A stretch of 64,000 nt of DNA from Mesorhizobium sp. B2-7-1 (GCF_006440735.1 NZ_VFUA01000022.1:1-64000); one strand, 5' to 3'; shown: positions 9,818-19,000, counted from the first letter of the stretch. The notes: generated by a model not told the origin, from the letters alone. Made by a program: numbers and translations.

Positions 9818-10903
9818 TCAGGCCACCAGATCGGGCACGGGCCCGACATACCGCGACTGCGGCCTGATCAATCGCCCGGTGGCCTGCTGCTCGCGCGCAT
9901 GCGCGATCCAGCCGGCGACGCGGCCCGCGGCAAAGACGTTGGAGAACGCCTCCTTCGGGAAACCGACCGCTTCGAGCAGAAGCGCGGTGTAGAACTCGAC
10001 ATTGGTCTGGATCGAGCGTTGCGGCTTGGCGATGCGAAGCACCTCCAGCGCCGTCTGTTCCACCGTCTCGGCGAAGGCCAGCCGGCTTCCGGTCTCGTTG
10101 CGGGAACCGAGCTGCCGCACGACGGCCTTCAGCGCGTCGGCGCGCGGGTCGCGCACGCGGTAGATGCGATGGCCGAAACCCATGATGCGCCGGCCTTGCG
10201 CGATCTCGTTGCGCAGCCAGGCAGCGGCATCGCCGCTGGCCTCGATGGCGTCCAGCATCTCGATCACCGGCCCCGGCGCGCCGCCATGCAGCGGGCCTTT
10301 CAGCGCGCCGAGCCCGGCCAGGATCGCTGAAGTCAACCCGGCCTGTGTCGACGCAACCACCCGGGTCGCGAAAGTCGAGGCGTTGAGCCCGTGGTCGCAG
10401 ACCGTCACCAGATAGCTGTCCAAGGCCTTGGCAAGCGCCGGCGAGGCGGTGTCGGAGAGCATCCGCAGCATATCGCCGGCGTGATCGGCGTTTTCGTCGG
10501 GGGCGATCGGCGCCTCGCCCCGGCCAAGGCGCAGCAGGGCCGGCGTCAGCACCGCCGGTGCCGCGATCAGCCGAAGCGCGTCGGCAAGCCCGTCACCCTC
10601 CGGCAGGATGGCCATGCCGGCCCGCATGCCGCTGTAGATGTCGAGCGGCGCCAGGCGGGCAAGCATCGGCCGCACACGATCGAACACTTCCACCCGCGCC
10701 TTGCCGATCGCCTTCTCCAGTTCGGCATCGCCTGGAAGGTCGTCGAAGAAGCCGTCGAACAGCAGCCGTACCACCTGTGCGTAGCGCCAGCGGCCGGCGA
10801 GCTCCATCAGCGAATGGCCGCGGATGGTAAGGTGCCCGCCCACACCGTCGACATCGGAAAGCACCGTGTCGGCCGCAACAACATCATCGAGCCCATTCGC
10901 CAT
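9818..10903 (-). CDS. Citrate synthase / methylcitrate synthase family protein
   Basis: This 361-residue citrate-synthase-fold enzyme condenses acetyl-CoA (or propionyl-CoA) with oxaloacetate. The active-site positions are visible: CDHGLNAST with His171, GPLHGGAP with His206, GFGHRIYRVRDPR with His245, and the C-terminal RPQSRYVGP. It is shorter than the main TCA-cycle enzyme (about 430 residues), so it is probably a second isozyme. The start at 10903 has AAGGAG in front. It is divergent from another family member at 10993 that carries a DNA-binding-like N terminus. The pair share an 89-bp control region. Confidence 0.88.
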   Translation of the reverse strand: MANGLDDVVAADTVLSDVDGVGGHLTIRGHSLMELAGRWRYAQVVRLLFDGFFDDLPGDAELEKAIGKARVEVFDRVRPMLARLAPLDIYSGMRAGMAILPEGDGLADALRLIAAPAVLTPALLRLGRGEAPIAPDENADHAGDMLRMLSDTASPALAKALDSYLVTVCDHGLNASTFATRVVASTQAGLTSAILAGLGALKGPLHGGAPGPVIEMLDAIEASGDAAAWLRNEIAQGRRIMGFGHRIYRVRDPRADALKAVVRQLGSRNETGSRLAFAETVEQTALEVLRIAKPQRSIQTNVEFYTALLLEAVGFPKEAFSNVFAAGRVAGWIAHAREQQATGRLIRPQSRYVGPVPDLVA

Positions 10904-10920
10904 GATCGTCTCCTTGACCT

Positions 10921-10974
10921 TTTGCGCATTGCAATTAATGCTGCGCAATCAATGCATCAATCTTGATCAAGATA
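10921..10974. promoter_or_regulatory. Operator-like inverted repeats between the two citrate synthase genes
   Basis: The 89-bp divergent region holds TTGCGCA (10922-10928) facing TGCGCAA (10942-10948) around a 13-bp spacer. Next to it is the perfect 14-bp palindrome ATCTTGATCAAGAT (10960-10973). The stretch CAATTAATGCTGC (10932-10944), with its flank, is 18 of 20 identical to a site between phaR and phaA at 13113-13132. The TGC/GCA-rich character recalls PhaR-type sites. The bound protein is not known. Confidence 0.5.
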
Positions 10975-10992
10975 ATCAATGTAAGGCGGCAA

Positions 10993-12147
10993 ATGACGGA
11001 ATGGTTGACGCGGGAGCAAGCGCTGGAGCGGCTGAACGTCCGGCCGCAGACGCTTTATGCCTATGTCAGCCGCGGCCGTATCGGCATGAAGCCGGACGAC
11101 GCCGACCCGCGCCGCAGCCAGTACCGCGCCGACGACATCGCAGCCATCGCCACGCGCCGCGACCGCGGAAGGAGCCCGCAGGCGATCGCCGAAAGCGCCA
11201 TCGCCTGGGGCGAGCCGGCGATCGCCACCTCCATCTCGACGGTGCTGCATGGCCGCCTCGTCTATCGCGGCAGGGACGCGGTGGAGCTTTCGGCGACGGC
11301 GACGCTCGAGGAAACCGCCGAATTGCTGTGGGCTTCCGACCGCCCGGTGTCCTTCGCTTCGCTGACGCCGTCAGCTGCCCGGCAAAGTGGCACGCCGACC
11401 GCCTTCGCCAGGCTTTCGGCACTGGCCGCCGAAGGCTGGCCCTCGCTCGGCCGCAGGCCGGCCATGCTGCAGCAGGACGGCGCCGCCGCCACCAGCGCTC
11501 TGGCCACGGCGCTTGGCGCGACGCCGGGTTCCGACCCTGTGCATGCAAGGCTGGCGCAGGGCTGGTCGGTCGAGGGCGCTGGCGCCGACCTCATCCGCAA
11601 GGCGCTGGTGCTTTTGGCCGATCACGAGCTCAACGCCTCGACCTTCGCGGCCCGAGTCGCTGCCTCCACCGGCGCGCCGATCGCCGCCTGCCTGCTCGCC
11701 GGCCTTGCGACGCTCACCGGCCCGCGCCATGGCGGCGCGGGTGCCGCGGCGATCGCGCTGGTCGAGGATGCGGAGCGGCTGGGTCCGGACGAGGCGATCG
11801 CCCGCTGGCTGGCGCATGACCGGCCGCTGCCCGGCTTCGGCCATCCGCTCTATCCGGAAGGCGACCCGCGCGCCGAGGGCCTGTTCTCCGGTTTCAGGAT
11901 CGACGACGGGCTGCTGCGGCTGCGCAAGGCGGTTCTCGACGCGACCGGCCTGCATCCCAACATCGATTTCGCCCTGGCCGCGATGACGCGCAGCCTGCGC
12001 CTGCCGGCCGATGCGCCGTTCCGTCTGTTCGCGCTCGGCCGCAGCGTCGGCTGGACGGCGCACGCCGTCGAGCAGGTGACCAGCAACAGGCAAATCAGGC
12101 CCCGCGCCCGCTATGATGGGCCGAAAGAGGCTGACGGGCGCTTCTAA
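10993..12147 (+). CDS. Citrate synthase family protein with N-terminal helix-turn-helix
   Basis: This 384-residue protein starts with a MerR-like helix-turn-helix of about 50 residues (WLTREQALERLNVRPQTLYAYVSRGRI, then RRSQYRADDI). It continues as a citrate-synthase fold with DHELNASTF, GPRHGGAG, GFGHPLYPEGDPRA and RPRARYDGP, so the three active-site His residues are kept. Fusion of a DNA-binding domain to a citrate synthase suggests either a metabolite-sensing regulator or an enzyme that binds its own promoter region; this is inference. The start at 10993 follows AAGGCGG. It is divergently paired with the shorter paralogue at 9818-10903. Confidence 0.87.
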   Translation: MTEWLTREQALERLNVRPQTLYAYVSRGRIGMKPDDADPRRSQYRADDIAAIATRRDRGRSPQAIAESAIAWGEPAIATSISTVLHGRLVYRGRDAVELSATATLEETAELLWASDRPVSFASLTPSAARQSGTPTAFARLSALAAEGWPSLGRRPAMLQQDGAAATSALATALGATPGSDPVHARLAQGWSVEGAGADLIRKALVLLADHELNASTFAARVAASTGAPIAACLLAGLATLTGPRHGGAGAAAIALVEDAERLGPDEAIARWLAHDRPLPGFGHPLYPEGDPRAEGLFSGFRIDDGLLRLRKAVLDATGLHPNIDFALAAMTRSLRLPADAPFRLFALGRSVGWTAHAVEQVTSNRQIRPRARYDGPKEADGRF

Positions 12148-12184
12148 CGCAGACGACTGGGATTAGCCGAAACGCGTCTCAAAT

Positions 12185-12343
12185 CGTCATTCCAGGGCGA
12201 AGCAAGGAGCGAAGCGACGCGCGCAGAAACCCTGGATCCATTCTGTGACGCTAAGGCGCTGCAACGATTACAGAATTCTGCACCGTTGCGCCCTACGGCG
12301 TCGGTCACGGAATGGATCCTCGGGTCAAGCCCGAGGATGACGA
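12185..12343. repeat. Rhizobial-type intergenic palindromic repeat
   Basis: An imperfect palindromic element fills the gap between the citrate synthase gene and phaR. One end begins CGTCATTCCAGGGCGAAGC and the other ends CCCGAGGATGACG. The inner copies of GGATCCATTC (12234-12243) and GAATGGATCC (12310-12319) face each other. It resembles a repeat found many times between genes in Mesorhizobium-type genomes. It could form RNA hairpins at the 3' ends of both convergent genes. Confidence 0.6.
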
Positions 12344-12400
12344 AGGGATGGCGTTTGCGGCCAATCTCAAACGCTAGCGACTGCCACCAAACGAAGCCCG

Positions 12401-12994
12401 TCAGGACATTGTGTCCAGCTTGCGTTGCATGGCCGCGATCTGCGCCTTGAGCTCCTGCAGATCGTCGCCTTTCTCTTCCTTCTTCACTGATTCGGCAGCC
12501 GGCGTTGAATTGGAGCCCGCTGGCGGGAACGGCGTGAACATGCGCATGGCGTTCTGGAACATCTCGACATTGCGGCGCGTCTGTTCCTCGAGCGCCTTCA
12601 TCGGCGTCTTCATCATGTCGATCGGCGTCTTGCCGAAGCTGCCCTTCAGCTGCTCGCGAAACCGCTCCTGCTCCTTGGAGAAGGCGATCATCGACTGTTC
12701 GAGGAAGCTCGGCACGATCATCTGCATCTGATCGCCGTAGAAGGCTATGAGCTGCCGCAGGAACGGGATCGGCAGCATGTTCTGCCCATCCTTGTTCTCG
12801 AGCTCGAAGATGATCTGCGTCAGCACCGGATGCGTGATGTCGTCGCCGGTCTTTGCGTCCTGGACCGTGAACTCCTCGCCCTTCTTGACCATCTCGGCCA
12901 AGTCTTCGAGCGTCACATAGGTGCTTGTGCCGGTGTTGTAGAGCCGGCGATTGGCATACTTCTTGATGACGATCGGGTCGTCTTTTGCGGCCAT
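12401..12994 (-). CDS. phaR: Polyhydroxyalkanoate synthesis regulator PhaR
   Basis: This 197-residue protein opens with the conserved PHB/PHA accumulation regulator DNA-binding domain (PIVIKKYANRRLYNTGTSTY to about residue 70). Two accumulation-associated repeats follow (LRQLIAFYGDQMQMIVPSFLE, then AFSKEQERFREQ), and the tail is Gln/Lys rich. PhaR represses phasin and PHA genes and is released by binding PHB granules; the rhizobial homologue is AniA. It is divergent from phaA-phaB, and the 306-bp gap holds TGC-rich inverted repeats that it may bind. Confidence 0.95.
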   Translation of the reverse strand: MAAKDDPIVIKKYANRRLYNTGTSTYVTLEDLAEMVKKGEEFTVQDAKTGDDITHPVLTQIIFELENKDGQNMLPIPFLRQLIAFYGDQMQMIVPSFLEQSMIAFSKEQERFREQLKGSFGKTPIDMMKTPMKALEEQTRRNVEMFQNAMRMFTPFPPAGSNSTPAAESVKKEEKGDDLQELKAQIAAMQRKLDTMS

Positions 12995-13300
12995 CCGTAT
13001 CCTCCCCAGGACACCGGCACCTTTAGGAGTAAGCGGCCGGTAACGATTGCGCCCTTTAACGAGGATACGCGCAAAAGCGTCACAATTCCAAGCGGTTTGT
13101 GCACTGCGGCATCAATTAATGCTGCACAGTCATTTGCAAAATCCGCTGCATGGCCAACGTCACGTTACCGCGACTGGCGCGCGCTCTGCTTGTCGCGCAT
13201 GGCGGCCATGCCCATTTCCGGTTTGACTCGGAGTTTCGAACGGGCAAGAAAGTCCTAAAGCGATCTCGAAAATACGACACCTCGAAGTCTGGAGAAGAAA
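12995..13300. promoter_or_regulatory. Divergent phaR/phaA control region with TGC-rich repeats
   Basis: This 306-bp gap holds TGTGCA (13098-13103) facing TGCACA (13123-13128), then TTTGCAAA and CGCTGCA. The part at 13113-13132 is 18 of 20 identical to the region between the two citrate synthase genes. AGGAG-like sequence is close to phaA (TGGAGAAGAAA). No small gene is evident. PhaR autoregulation is the simplest reading, from established knowledge of PhaR in PHB producers. Confidence 0.5.
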
Positions 13301-14485
13301 ATGTCCGCTTCCAATTCAATCGTCGTCGCCAGCGCCGCCCGCACCGCGGTCGGCTCCTTCAACGGCAGTTTCGCCGCGACGCCGGCGCATGAGCTCGGCG
13401 CCGTCGTCATCAGGGAACTGCTGGCGCGAGCGAACGTCGACGCGGCGGAAGTCGACGAGGTCATCCTCGGCCAGGTGCTGACCGCCGCTCAAGGCCAGAA
13501 CCCGGCTCGCCAGGCCTCGATCAATGCCGGCCTGCCGAAGGAGACCACGGCCTGGGGCCTCAACCAGGTTTGCGGCTCGGGCCTGCGCGCCATCGCGCTC
13601 GGCATGCAGCAGATCGCCACCGGCGACGCCAAGGTGATCATCGCCGGCGGCCAGGAGTCGATGTCGCTGTCGCCGCATGCCGAGCATCTGCGCGCCGGCG
13701 TTAAGATGGGCGACTACAAGATGATCGACACCATGATCAAGGACGGCCTGTGGGATGCCTTCAACGGCTACCACATGGGCAACACCGCCGAGAATGTCGC
13801 CCGCCAGTTCCAGATCACCCGCGAAAGCCAGGACGAGTTCGCGCTGGCCTCGCAGAACAAGGCCGAGGCCGCGCAGAAGGCCGGCAGGTTCAAGGACGAG
13901 ATCGTCGCCTTCACCATCAAGGGCAAGAAGGGCGACACCATCGTCGACCAGGACGAGTATATCCGTCACGGCGCGACGCTCGACGCCATGACCAAGCTGA
14001 AACCCGCTTTCGACAAGGACGGCACGGTCACCGCCGCCAACGCGTCCGGCATCAACGACGGCGCGGGCGGCGCGCTGCTGATGACCGAGGCCGAGGCTGC
14101 AAGGCGCGGCATCACCCCGCTGGTGCGCATCGCCTCCTGGGCGACCGCCGGCGTCGATCCGTCTATCATGGGCACGGGGCCTATTCCGGCCTCGAAGCGG
14201 GCGTTGGAAAAGGCCGGCTGGTCGGTCAAGGATCTCGATCTCGTCGAGGCCAACGAGGCCTTCGCCGCGCAGGCCTGTGCCGTCAACAAGGGCATGGGCT
14301 GGGATCCCGCGATCGTCAACGTCAATGGCGGCGCCATCGCCATCGGCCATCCGATCGGCGCTTCGGGCGCCCGCGTCTTCAACACGCTGGTCTACGAGAT
14401 GCGCCGCCGCGGCGCCAAGAAGGGCCTCGCCACGCTGTGCATCGGCGGCGGCATGGGCGTCGCCATGTGCGTGGAAGCGCTCTGA
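13301..14485 (+). CDS. phaA: Acetyl-CoA acetyltransferase (beta-ketothiolase)
   Basis: This 394-residue thiolase condenses two acetyl-CoA to acetoacetyl-CoA, the first step of PHB synthesis. The acyl-accepting Cys91 sits in NQVCGSGLRAI, His350 in AIGHPIGASGAR, and the second catalytic Cys380 in LCIGGGMGV. Length and motifs match biosynthetic thiolase II (PhaA/PhbA). It is followed after 124 bp by the acetoacetyl-CoA reductase gene, with a long hairpin in the gap. PHA synthase is not in the window, as is usual in rhizobia, where phaC is elsewhere. Confidence 0.95.
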   Translation: MSASNSIVVASAARTAVGSFNGSFAATPAHELGAVVIRELLARANVDAAEVDEVILGQVLTAAQGQNPARQASINAGLPKETTAWGLNQVCGSGLRAIALGMQQIATGDAKVIIAGGQESMSLSPHAEHLRAGVKMGDYKMIDTMIKDGLWDAFNGYHMGNTAENVARQFQITRESQDEFALASQNKAEAAQKAGRFKDEIVAFTIKGKKGDTIVDQDEYIRHGATLDAMTKLKPAFDKDGTVTAANASGINDGAGGALLMTEAEAARRGITPLVRIASWATAGVDPSIMGTGPIPASKRALEKAGWSVKDLDLVEANEAFAAQACAVNKGMGWDPAIVNVNGGAIAIGHPIGASGARVFNTLVYEMRRRGAKKGLATLCIGGGMGVAMCVEAL

Positions 14486-14498
14486 AAGAGAAGTGAGT

Positions 14499-14587
14499 AG
14501 TGAATAGGGAGTAGCGAATAGGGAAGAACGGCGTCGGCTTGGCGGGACATTAGGTCCCTACTCGCTATTCGCTACTCCCTATTCACT
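14499..14587 (+). repeat. Perfect 23-bp inverted repeat between phaA and phaB
   Basis: Arms at 14499-14521 and 14565-14587 are exact reverse complements and enclose a 43-base loop. Each arm also carries internal AATAGGGAGTAGCGAATA-type direct repeats, a sequence style found between genes in Mesorhizobium. Transcribed, it would make a strong hairpin in the phaA-phaB message and could stabilise or attenuate it. It has no T run, so it is not a standard terminator. Confidence 0.8.
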
Positions 14588-14609
14588 CCCGACCAAAGGG
14601 AGGGAATGC

Positions 14610-15335
14610 ATGACCAAGGTAGCAATCGTCACCGGCGGATCGCGCGGCATTGGTGCTGCGATATCGGTCGCCTTGAAGAACGCCGGCTATTCGGTCGCGG
14701 CGAACTATGCCGGCAATGACGAGGCGGCGCAGAAATTCAAGGCTGAGACCGGCATCCCGGTCTACAAATGGTCCGTCGCCGACTACGAGGCCTGCGCCGC
14801 CGGCATCAAGCAGATCGAGGCCGATCTCGGTCCGGTCTCCGTGCTGGTCAACAATGCCGGCATTACCCGCGACGCCATGTTCCACAAGATGACGCCGGCG
14901 CAGTGGAGGGAAGTGGTCGACACCAACCTGTCCGGCGTCTTCAACATGACGCATCCTTTGTGGAGCGGCATGCGCGACCGCAAGTTCGGCCGCGTCATCA
15001 CCATTTCCTCGATCAACGGCCAGAAAGGCCAGGCCGGCCAGGTCAACTACTCCGCCGCCAAGGCCGGCGACATCGGCTTCAGTAAGGCTCTTGCCCAGGA
15101 AGGTGCTCGCGCGGGCATTACCGTCAACGTCATCTGCCCCGGCTATATCGCGACCGAAATGGTCAAGGCGATCGACGAGAAGGTGCTCAACGAGCGCATC
15201 ATCCCGCAGATCCCGGTCGGCCGCCTCGGCGAACCGGAAGAGATCGCGCGCTGCGTCGTCTTCCTGGCCTCCGACGAAGCCGGCTTCATCACCGGCTCGA
15301 CCATCACCGCCAATGGCGGCCAGTACTTCGCCTGA
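14610..15335 (+). CDS. phaB: Acetoacetyl-CoA reductase
   Basis: This 241-residue short-chain dehydrogenase reduces acetoacetyl-CoA to (R)-3-hydroxybutyryl-CoA with NADPH, the second PHB step. It has the cofactor motif GGSRGIG (9-15), NNAG at 81-84, the catalytic Ser in TISSING (about 134), Tyr147 and Lys151 in YSAAK, and the PhaB-typical end FITGSTITANGGQY. AAAGGGAGG precedes the ATG. It is read with phaA and is followed by a strong terminator. Confidence 0.95.
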   Translation: MTKVAIVTGGSRGIGAAISVALKNAGYSVAANYAGNDEAAQKFKAETGIPVYKWSVADYEACAAGIKQIEADLGPVSVLVNNAGITRDAMFHKMTPAQWREVVDTNLSGVFNMTHPLWSGMRDRKFGRVITISSINGQKGQAGQVNYSAAKAGDIGFSKALAQEGARAGITVNVICPGYIATEMVKAIDEKVLNERIIPQIPVGRLGEPEEIARCVVFLASDEAGFITGSTITANGGQYFA

Positions 15336-15352
15336 TACCCCAACAAGGCCAA

Positions 15353-15385
15353 GGCGGCTCCGGCAACGGAGCCGCCTTTTTGATC
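15353..15385 (+). terminator. Rho-independent terminator after phaB
   Basis: The stem GGCGGCTCCG, loop GCAA and CGGAGCCGCC are followed by TTTTT. It lies 17 bases after the phaB stop. Confidence 0.9.
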
Positions 15386-16034
15386 CGCCGGCAAGGCCGG
15401 CGCGACACCTTGCCTCAATTCGGCACGCAAAGGTTAACGGCGGTAGTCGCCCTTGTGCGTAACTCCTCCAACAAGCTGTGAATCCTCGGTGGGCAAGCTG
15501 TGGATAACACCATATCTAGGGGTGAACAAACCAGGAAACTTCGCGCATCTCTGATTCGTCGCCGATTCGTTCTGGCTTTGGCCGAAAAGTTAACGACGAA
15601 GGGCGAAAGCGTTACCCAATTCGTTAAAAGCGATTAAGAAAAGTCAACAATTTCATAACCTTGAGAGCGACCCTCAGGTCGGCCTCGATGGTTCCCCGGC
15701 AAAAGTTAACACTGACTCGGGTTCACTGGAGGCTAGGCATGAATCGGGCCAATTCCCAGATTCAGCATGTGGTGCGACTCGACGTAAAAAAATCCACATA
15801 TAGCCGTGAACAAAACCTGAATCAGAGCGAGTCAGCGATTCGTCGCTGATTCGTTCCAGACTCGTTCCAGCCGTTAACAAGCAGCCGATTTTGAACGCTC
15901 CGCCGACTCGACCTGCCCCCCAAAGGAACATTCCGCTTTCGCTTCCCGCCCGAAGTCCCTATGTGTCGCCTGTCACACGCGGCGGCATCGCCGTGCTTCA
16001 GACTACAAGCGGCAGAAACCTTATTTCCGAGCCG
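15386..16034. promoter_or_regulatory. Gene-free region dense in GANTC sites with DnaA-box-like and GTTAAC motifs
   Basis: About 650 bases without a credible gene. I count 13 GANTC (CcrM methylation) sites between 15480 and 15909, five of them within 15819-15863. A perfect DnaA box (TTATCCACA on the minus strand) is at 15499-15507. A degenerate copy lies 20 bases upstream, and a 7-of-9 match is at 15790-15798. GTTAAC occurs four times. An imperfect direct repeat of about 65 bases links 15507-15575 with 15793-15861. It is the upstream region of the helicase gene and may be a cell-cycle-controlled promoter or a replication-linked site. Confidence 0.5.
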
Positions 16035-19000
16035 ATGAACATCCAGCCGAAACATTCCCAGCCGCTGATCCTCTCGGGCCGCGACGTGACGGCCGTGCTG
16101 GGTCCTACCAACACCGGCAAGACCCATCTCGCCATCGAGCGCATGGTCGCGCATGAGACAGGCATCATCGGCCTGCCGCTGAGGCTGCTCGCCCGCGAGG
16201 TTTATGCCCGGGTCTGCGAGAAGGTCGGCGCCCACAAGGTGGCGCTGATCACCGGCGAGGAGAAGATCGTGCCTGCCGGCGCAAGATATTCGGTCTGCAC
16301 CGTCGAGGCGATGCCGCGCGAAACCGACGCCGCCTTCGTCGCCATCGACGAGGTGCAGCTCGCCGGCGATCTCGAGCGCGGCCACATCTTCACCGACCGC
16401 ATCCTGCATCTGCGCGGCCGCCAGGAGACGCTGCTTCTTGGCGCCGCCACCATGCATGGCATCCTGCAGCGCCTGCTGAAGGGCGTGTCGGTGGTGACGC
16501 GGCCGCGGCTGTCGCACCTTGCCTATGCCGGCTCGAAGAAGCTCACCCGGCTGCCGCGGCGCACGGCGATCGTCGCCTTCTCCGCCGACGAGGTCTACGC
16601 GATCGCCGAGCTGATCCGTCGGCAGCAGGGCGGCGCCGCCGTCGTGCTCGGCGCGCTTTCGCCGCGCACCCGCAATGCGCAGGTGGAGATCTTCCAGTCC
16701 GGCGACGTCGACTATCTCATCGCCACCGACGCCATCGGCATGGGACTGAACCTCGACCTCGACCATGTCGCCTTCGCCCAGAACCGCAAATTCGACGGTT
16801 ACCAATATCGCAACCTGACCGCTGCCGAGCTTGGCCAGATCGCCGGCCGCGCCGGCCGCCACCTGCGCGACGGCACGTTCGGCGTCACCGGCCAGGTCGA
16901 CCCGTTCGACGAGGATCTGATCGCCAAGATCGAGGGGCATGACTTCGACCCGGTGAAGGTGCTGCAATGGCGCACCGCCGATTTCGACTTTTCCAGCCTC
17001 GATGCGCTGAAGCGCTCGATCGAGACCAATGCGCCGGTCGAGGGGCTGACCCGCGCGCTGCCGGCCGTGGATGCGCAGGCGCTGGAGCATCTGTCGCGCG
17101 ACGGCGACATCCGCGCTTTGGCCTCCGGCAAGGAGCGCGTGGCGCTGCTCTGGGAAGCCTGTGCGCTGCCTGACTACCGCAAGATCGCGCCGGCCCAGCA
17201 TGCCGACCTCATCGCCTCGATCTATATGGACCTTGCGCGCCATGGCCATGTCGATGAGAATTACATGGCCGAGCAGGTGCGGCGCGCCGACACGACGGAA
17301 GGCGATATCGACACGCTGTCGCACCGGATCGCGCAGATCCGCACCTGGACTTTCGTCTCCAACCGACCGGGCTGGCTGGCCGATCAGCTACACTGGCAGG
17401 AAAAGACGCGCGAAATCGAAGACAGATTGTCGGATGCGCTGCATGAGCGGTTGACGAAACGCTTCGTAGACCGCAGGACTTCCGTCCTCATGCGGCGCCT
17501 TAGAGAAAATACCATGCCTGAAGCCGAAATCAGTCCAACCGGAACCGTCCTCGTCGAGGGCCATCATGTCGGCGAATTGCAAGGGTTCCGCTTCACCGCC
17601 GACCAAAGCGCCGGCGGCGAGGACGCCAAAGCGGTGCGCACAGCTGCCCAGAAGGCGCTCGCAGCCGAGTTCGAGGCGCGCGCCGAGCGCTTTGCCGCCT
17701 GCGCCAATGGCGACCTGGCTTTGGGCTCGGACGGCGTCCTGCGCTGGATCGGCGCGCCGATCGGCACGCTGGTCGCCGGCGACGAGGCGCTGAAGCCGCG
17801 CCTTGTCCTGCTTGCCGACGAGCAGCTGACCGGCCCGGCCCGCGACAAGGTCGCGGCGCGCGCCGAGCGTTTCGTCAATTTCCAGGTCGAACAGCTTTTG
17901 AAGCCGCTGGTCGATTTGAAGAACGCCGACCAGCTCACCGGCATCGCGCGCGGCATCGCCTTCCAACTGGTCGAGCATTTCGGCCTGATCAATCGCCGTG
18001 ACATCGCGGAGGAGATGAAGTCGCTCGACCAGGAGGGCCGCGCCGCACTTCGCCGCCTCGGCGTGCGCTTCGGCGCCTACCATGTCTTCGTGCCGGCGTT
18101 GATCAAGCCTGCGCCGGCCGGTCTGGTGACCTTGCTCTGGGCGCTGAAGAACGACGGCAAGGACAAGCCGGGCTTCGGCGACGTGGTGCATGCGCTCGCC
18201 TCCGGCCGCACCTCGGTGGTCATCGACCCGGCCTTCGACAAGACCTTCTACAAGCTCGCCGGCTATCGCAATCTCGGCCGCCGCGCCGTGCGCATCGATA
18301 TCCTCGAGCGGCTTGCCGACCTCATCCGCCCGGCGACCAACTGGAAGCCCGGCCTCGGCCAGCGTCCGGACGGCGCCTATGACGGCCATGCCTTCATGGT
18401 GACGCCACCGATGATGTCGATCCTCGGCGCCACCGCCGACGACATGGAAGAGATCCTCAAAGGTCTCGGCTATCGCGCCGAGCCGAAGCCCGCCGCCGAA
18501 GTGAAGGCGAAGCTCGAAGCCCAGGACAACGCCGCCCGCGAAGCGGCCGAGGCCAAGCTCGCCGCCGAAGAGGCGGCCCGCGCCGCGCAGGCGGCGGCTG
18601 AAGTTGCGACGACGGACACGATTGCTGAGACACCGGCCGAGGGTTCGGAGCCGGCCGCCGTTGAAGCTGTCGCCGAAGCTTCGGCTGAAGCCGTCGTGGA
18701 AGCGGCAGCCGAACCTGCCGCGGAAGAGCCGGCAGAAGTTCCGGCCGAGGTCACGGAAGAAGCTCCCGTTGTGGAGGACACTGCGGCGGTGGACACCACG
18801 GCAGCGCCCGAGTCGGCTGAAAGCGCCGACGCCCTTCCCTCCCCCTCCTCAGTGGAAGAGGTCGCGGCGCAAGGCGACGCAGGCGATAGCGCCGACCATG
18901 CAGAGAGCACTGATACCGCCGGCGCTCCCCCCGCCCCGGCGCTGCGCGCTGACCCTCCGCACGAGGGTGAAGGTAGCGAAGCCGCTGCCGGCGAAACCCC

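Noticed and set aside
15661-15849. 62-residue open frame in the GANTC-rich gap
   Set aside because: No ribosome site, no conserved character, and the sequence is better explained as regulatory DNA.
15386-16034. Calling this gap the chromosome origin outright
   Set aside because: Only one perfect DnaA box is present, and hemE and the other usual origin neighbours are absent. Kept as a finding only.
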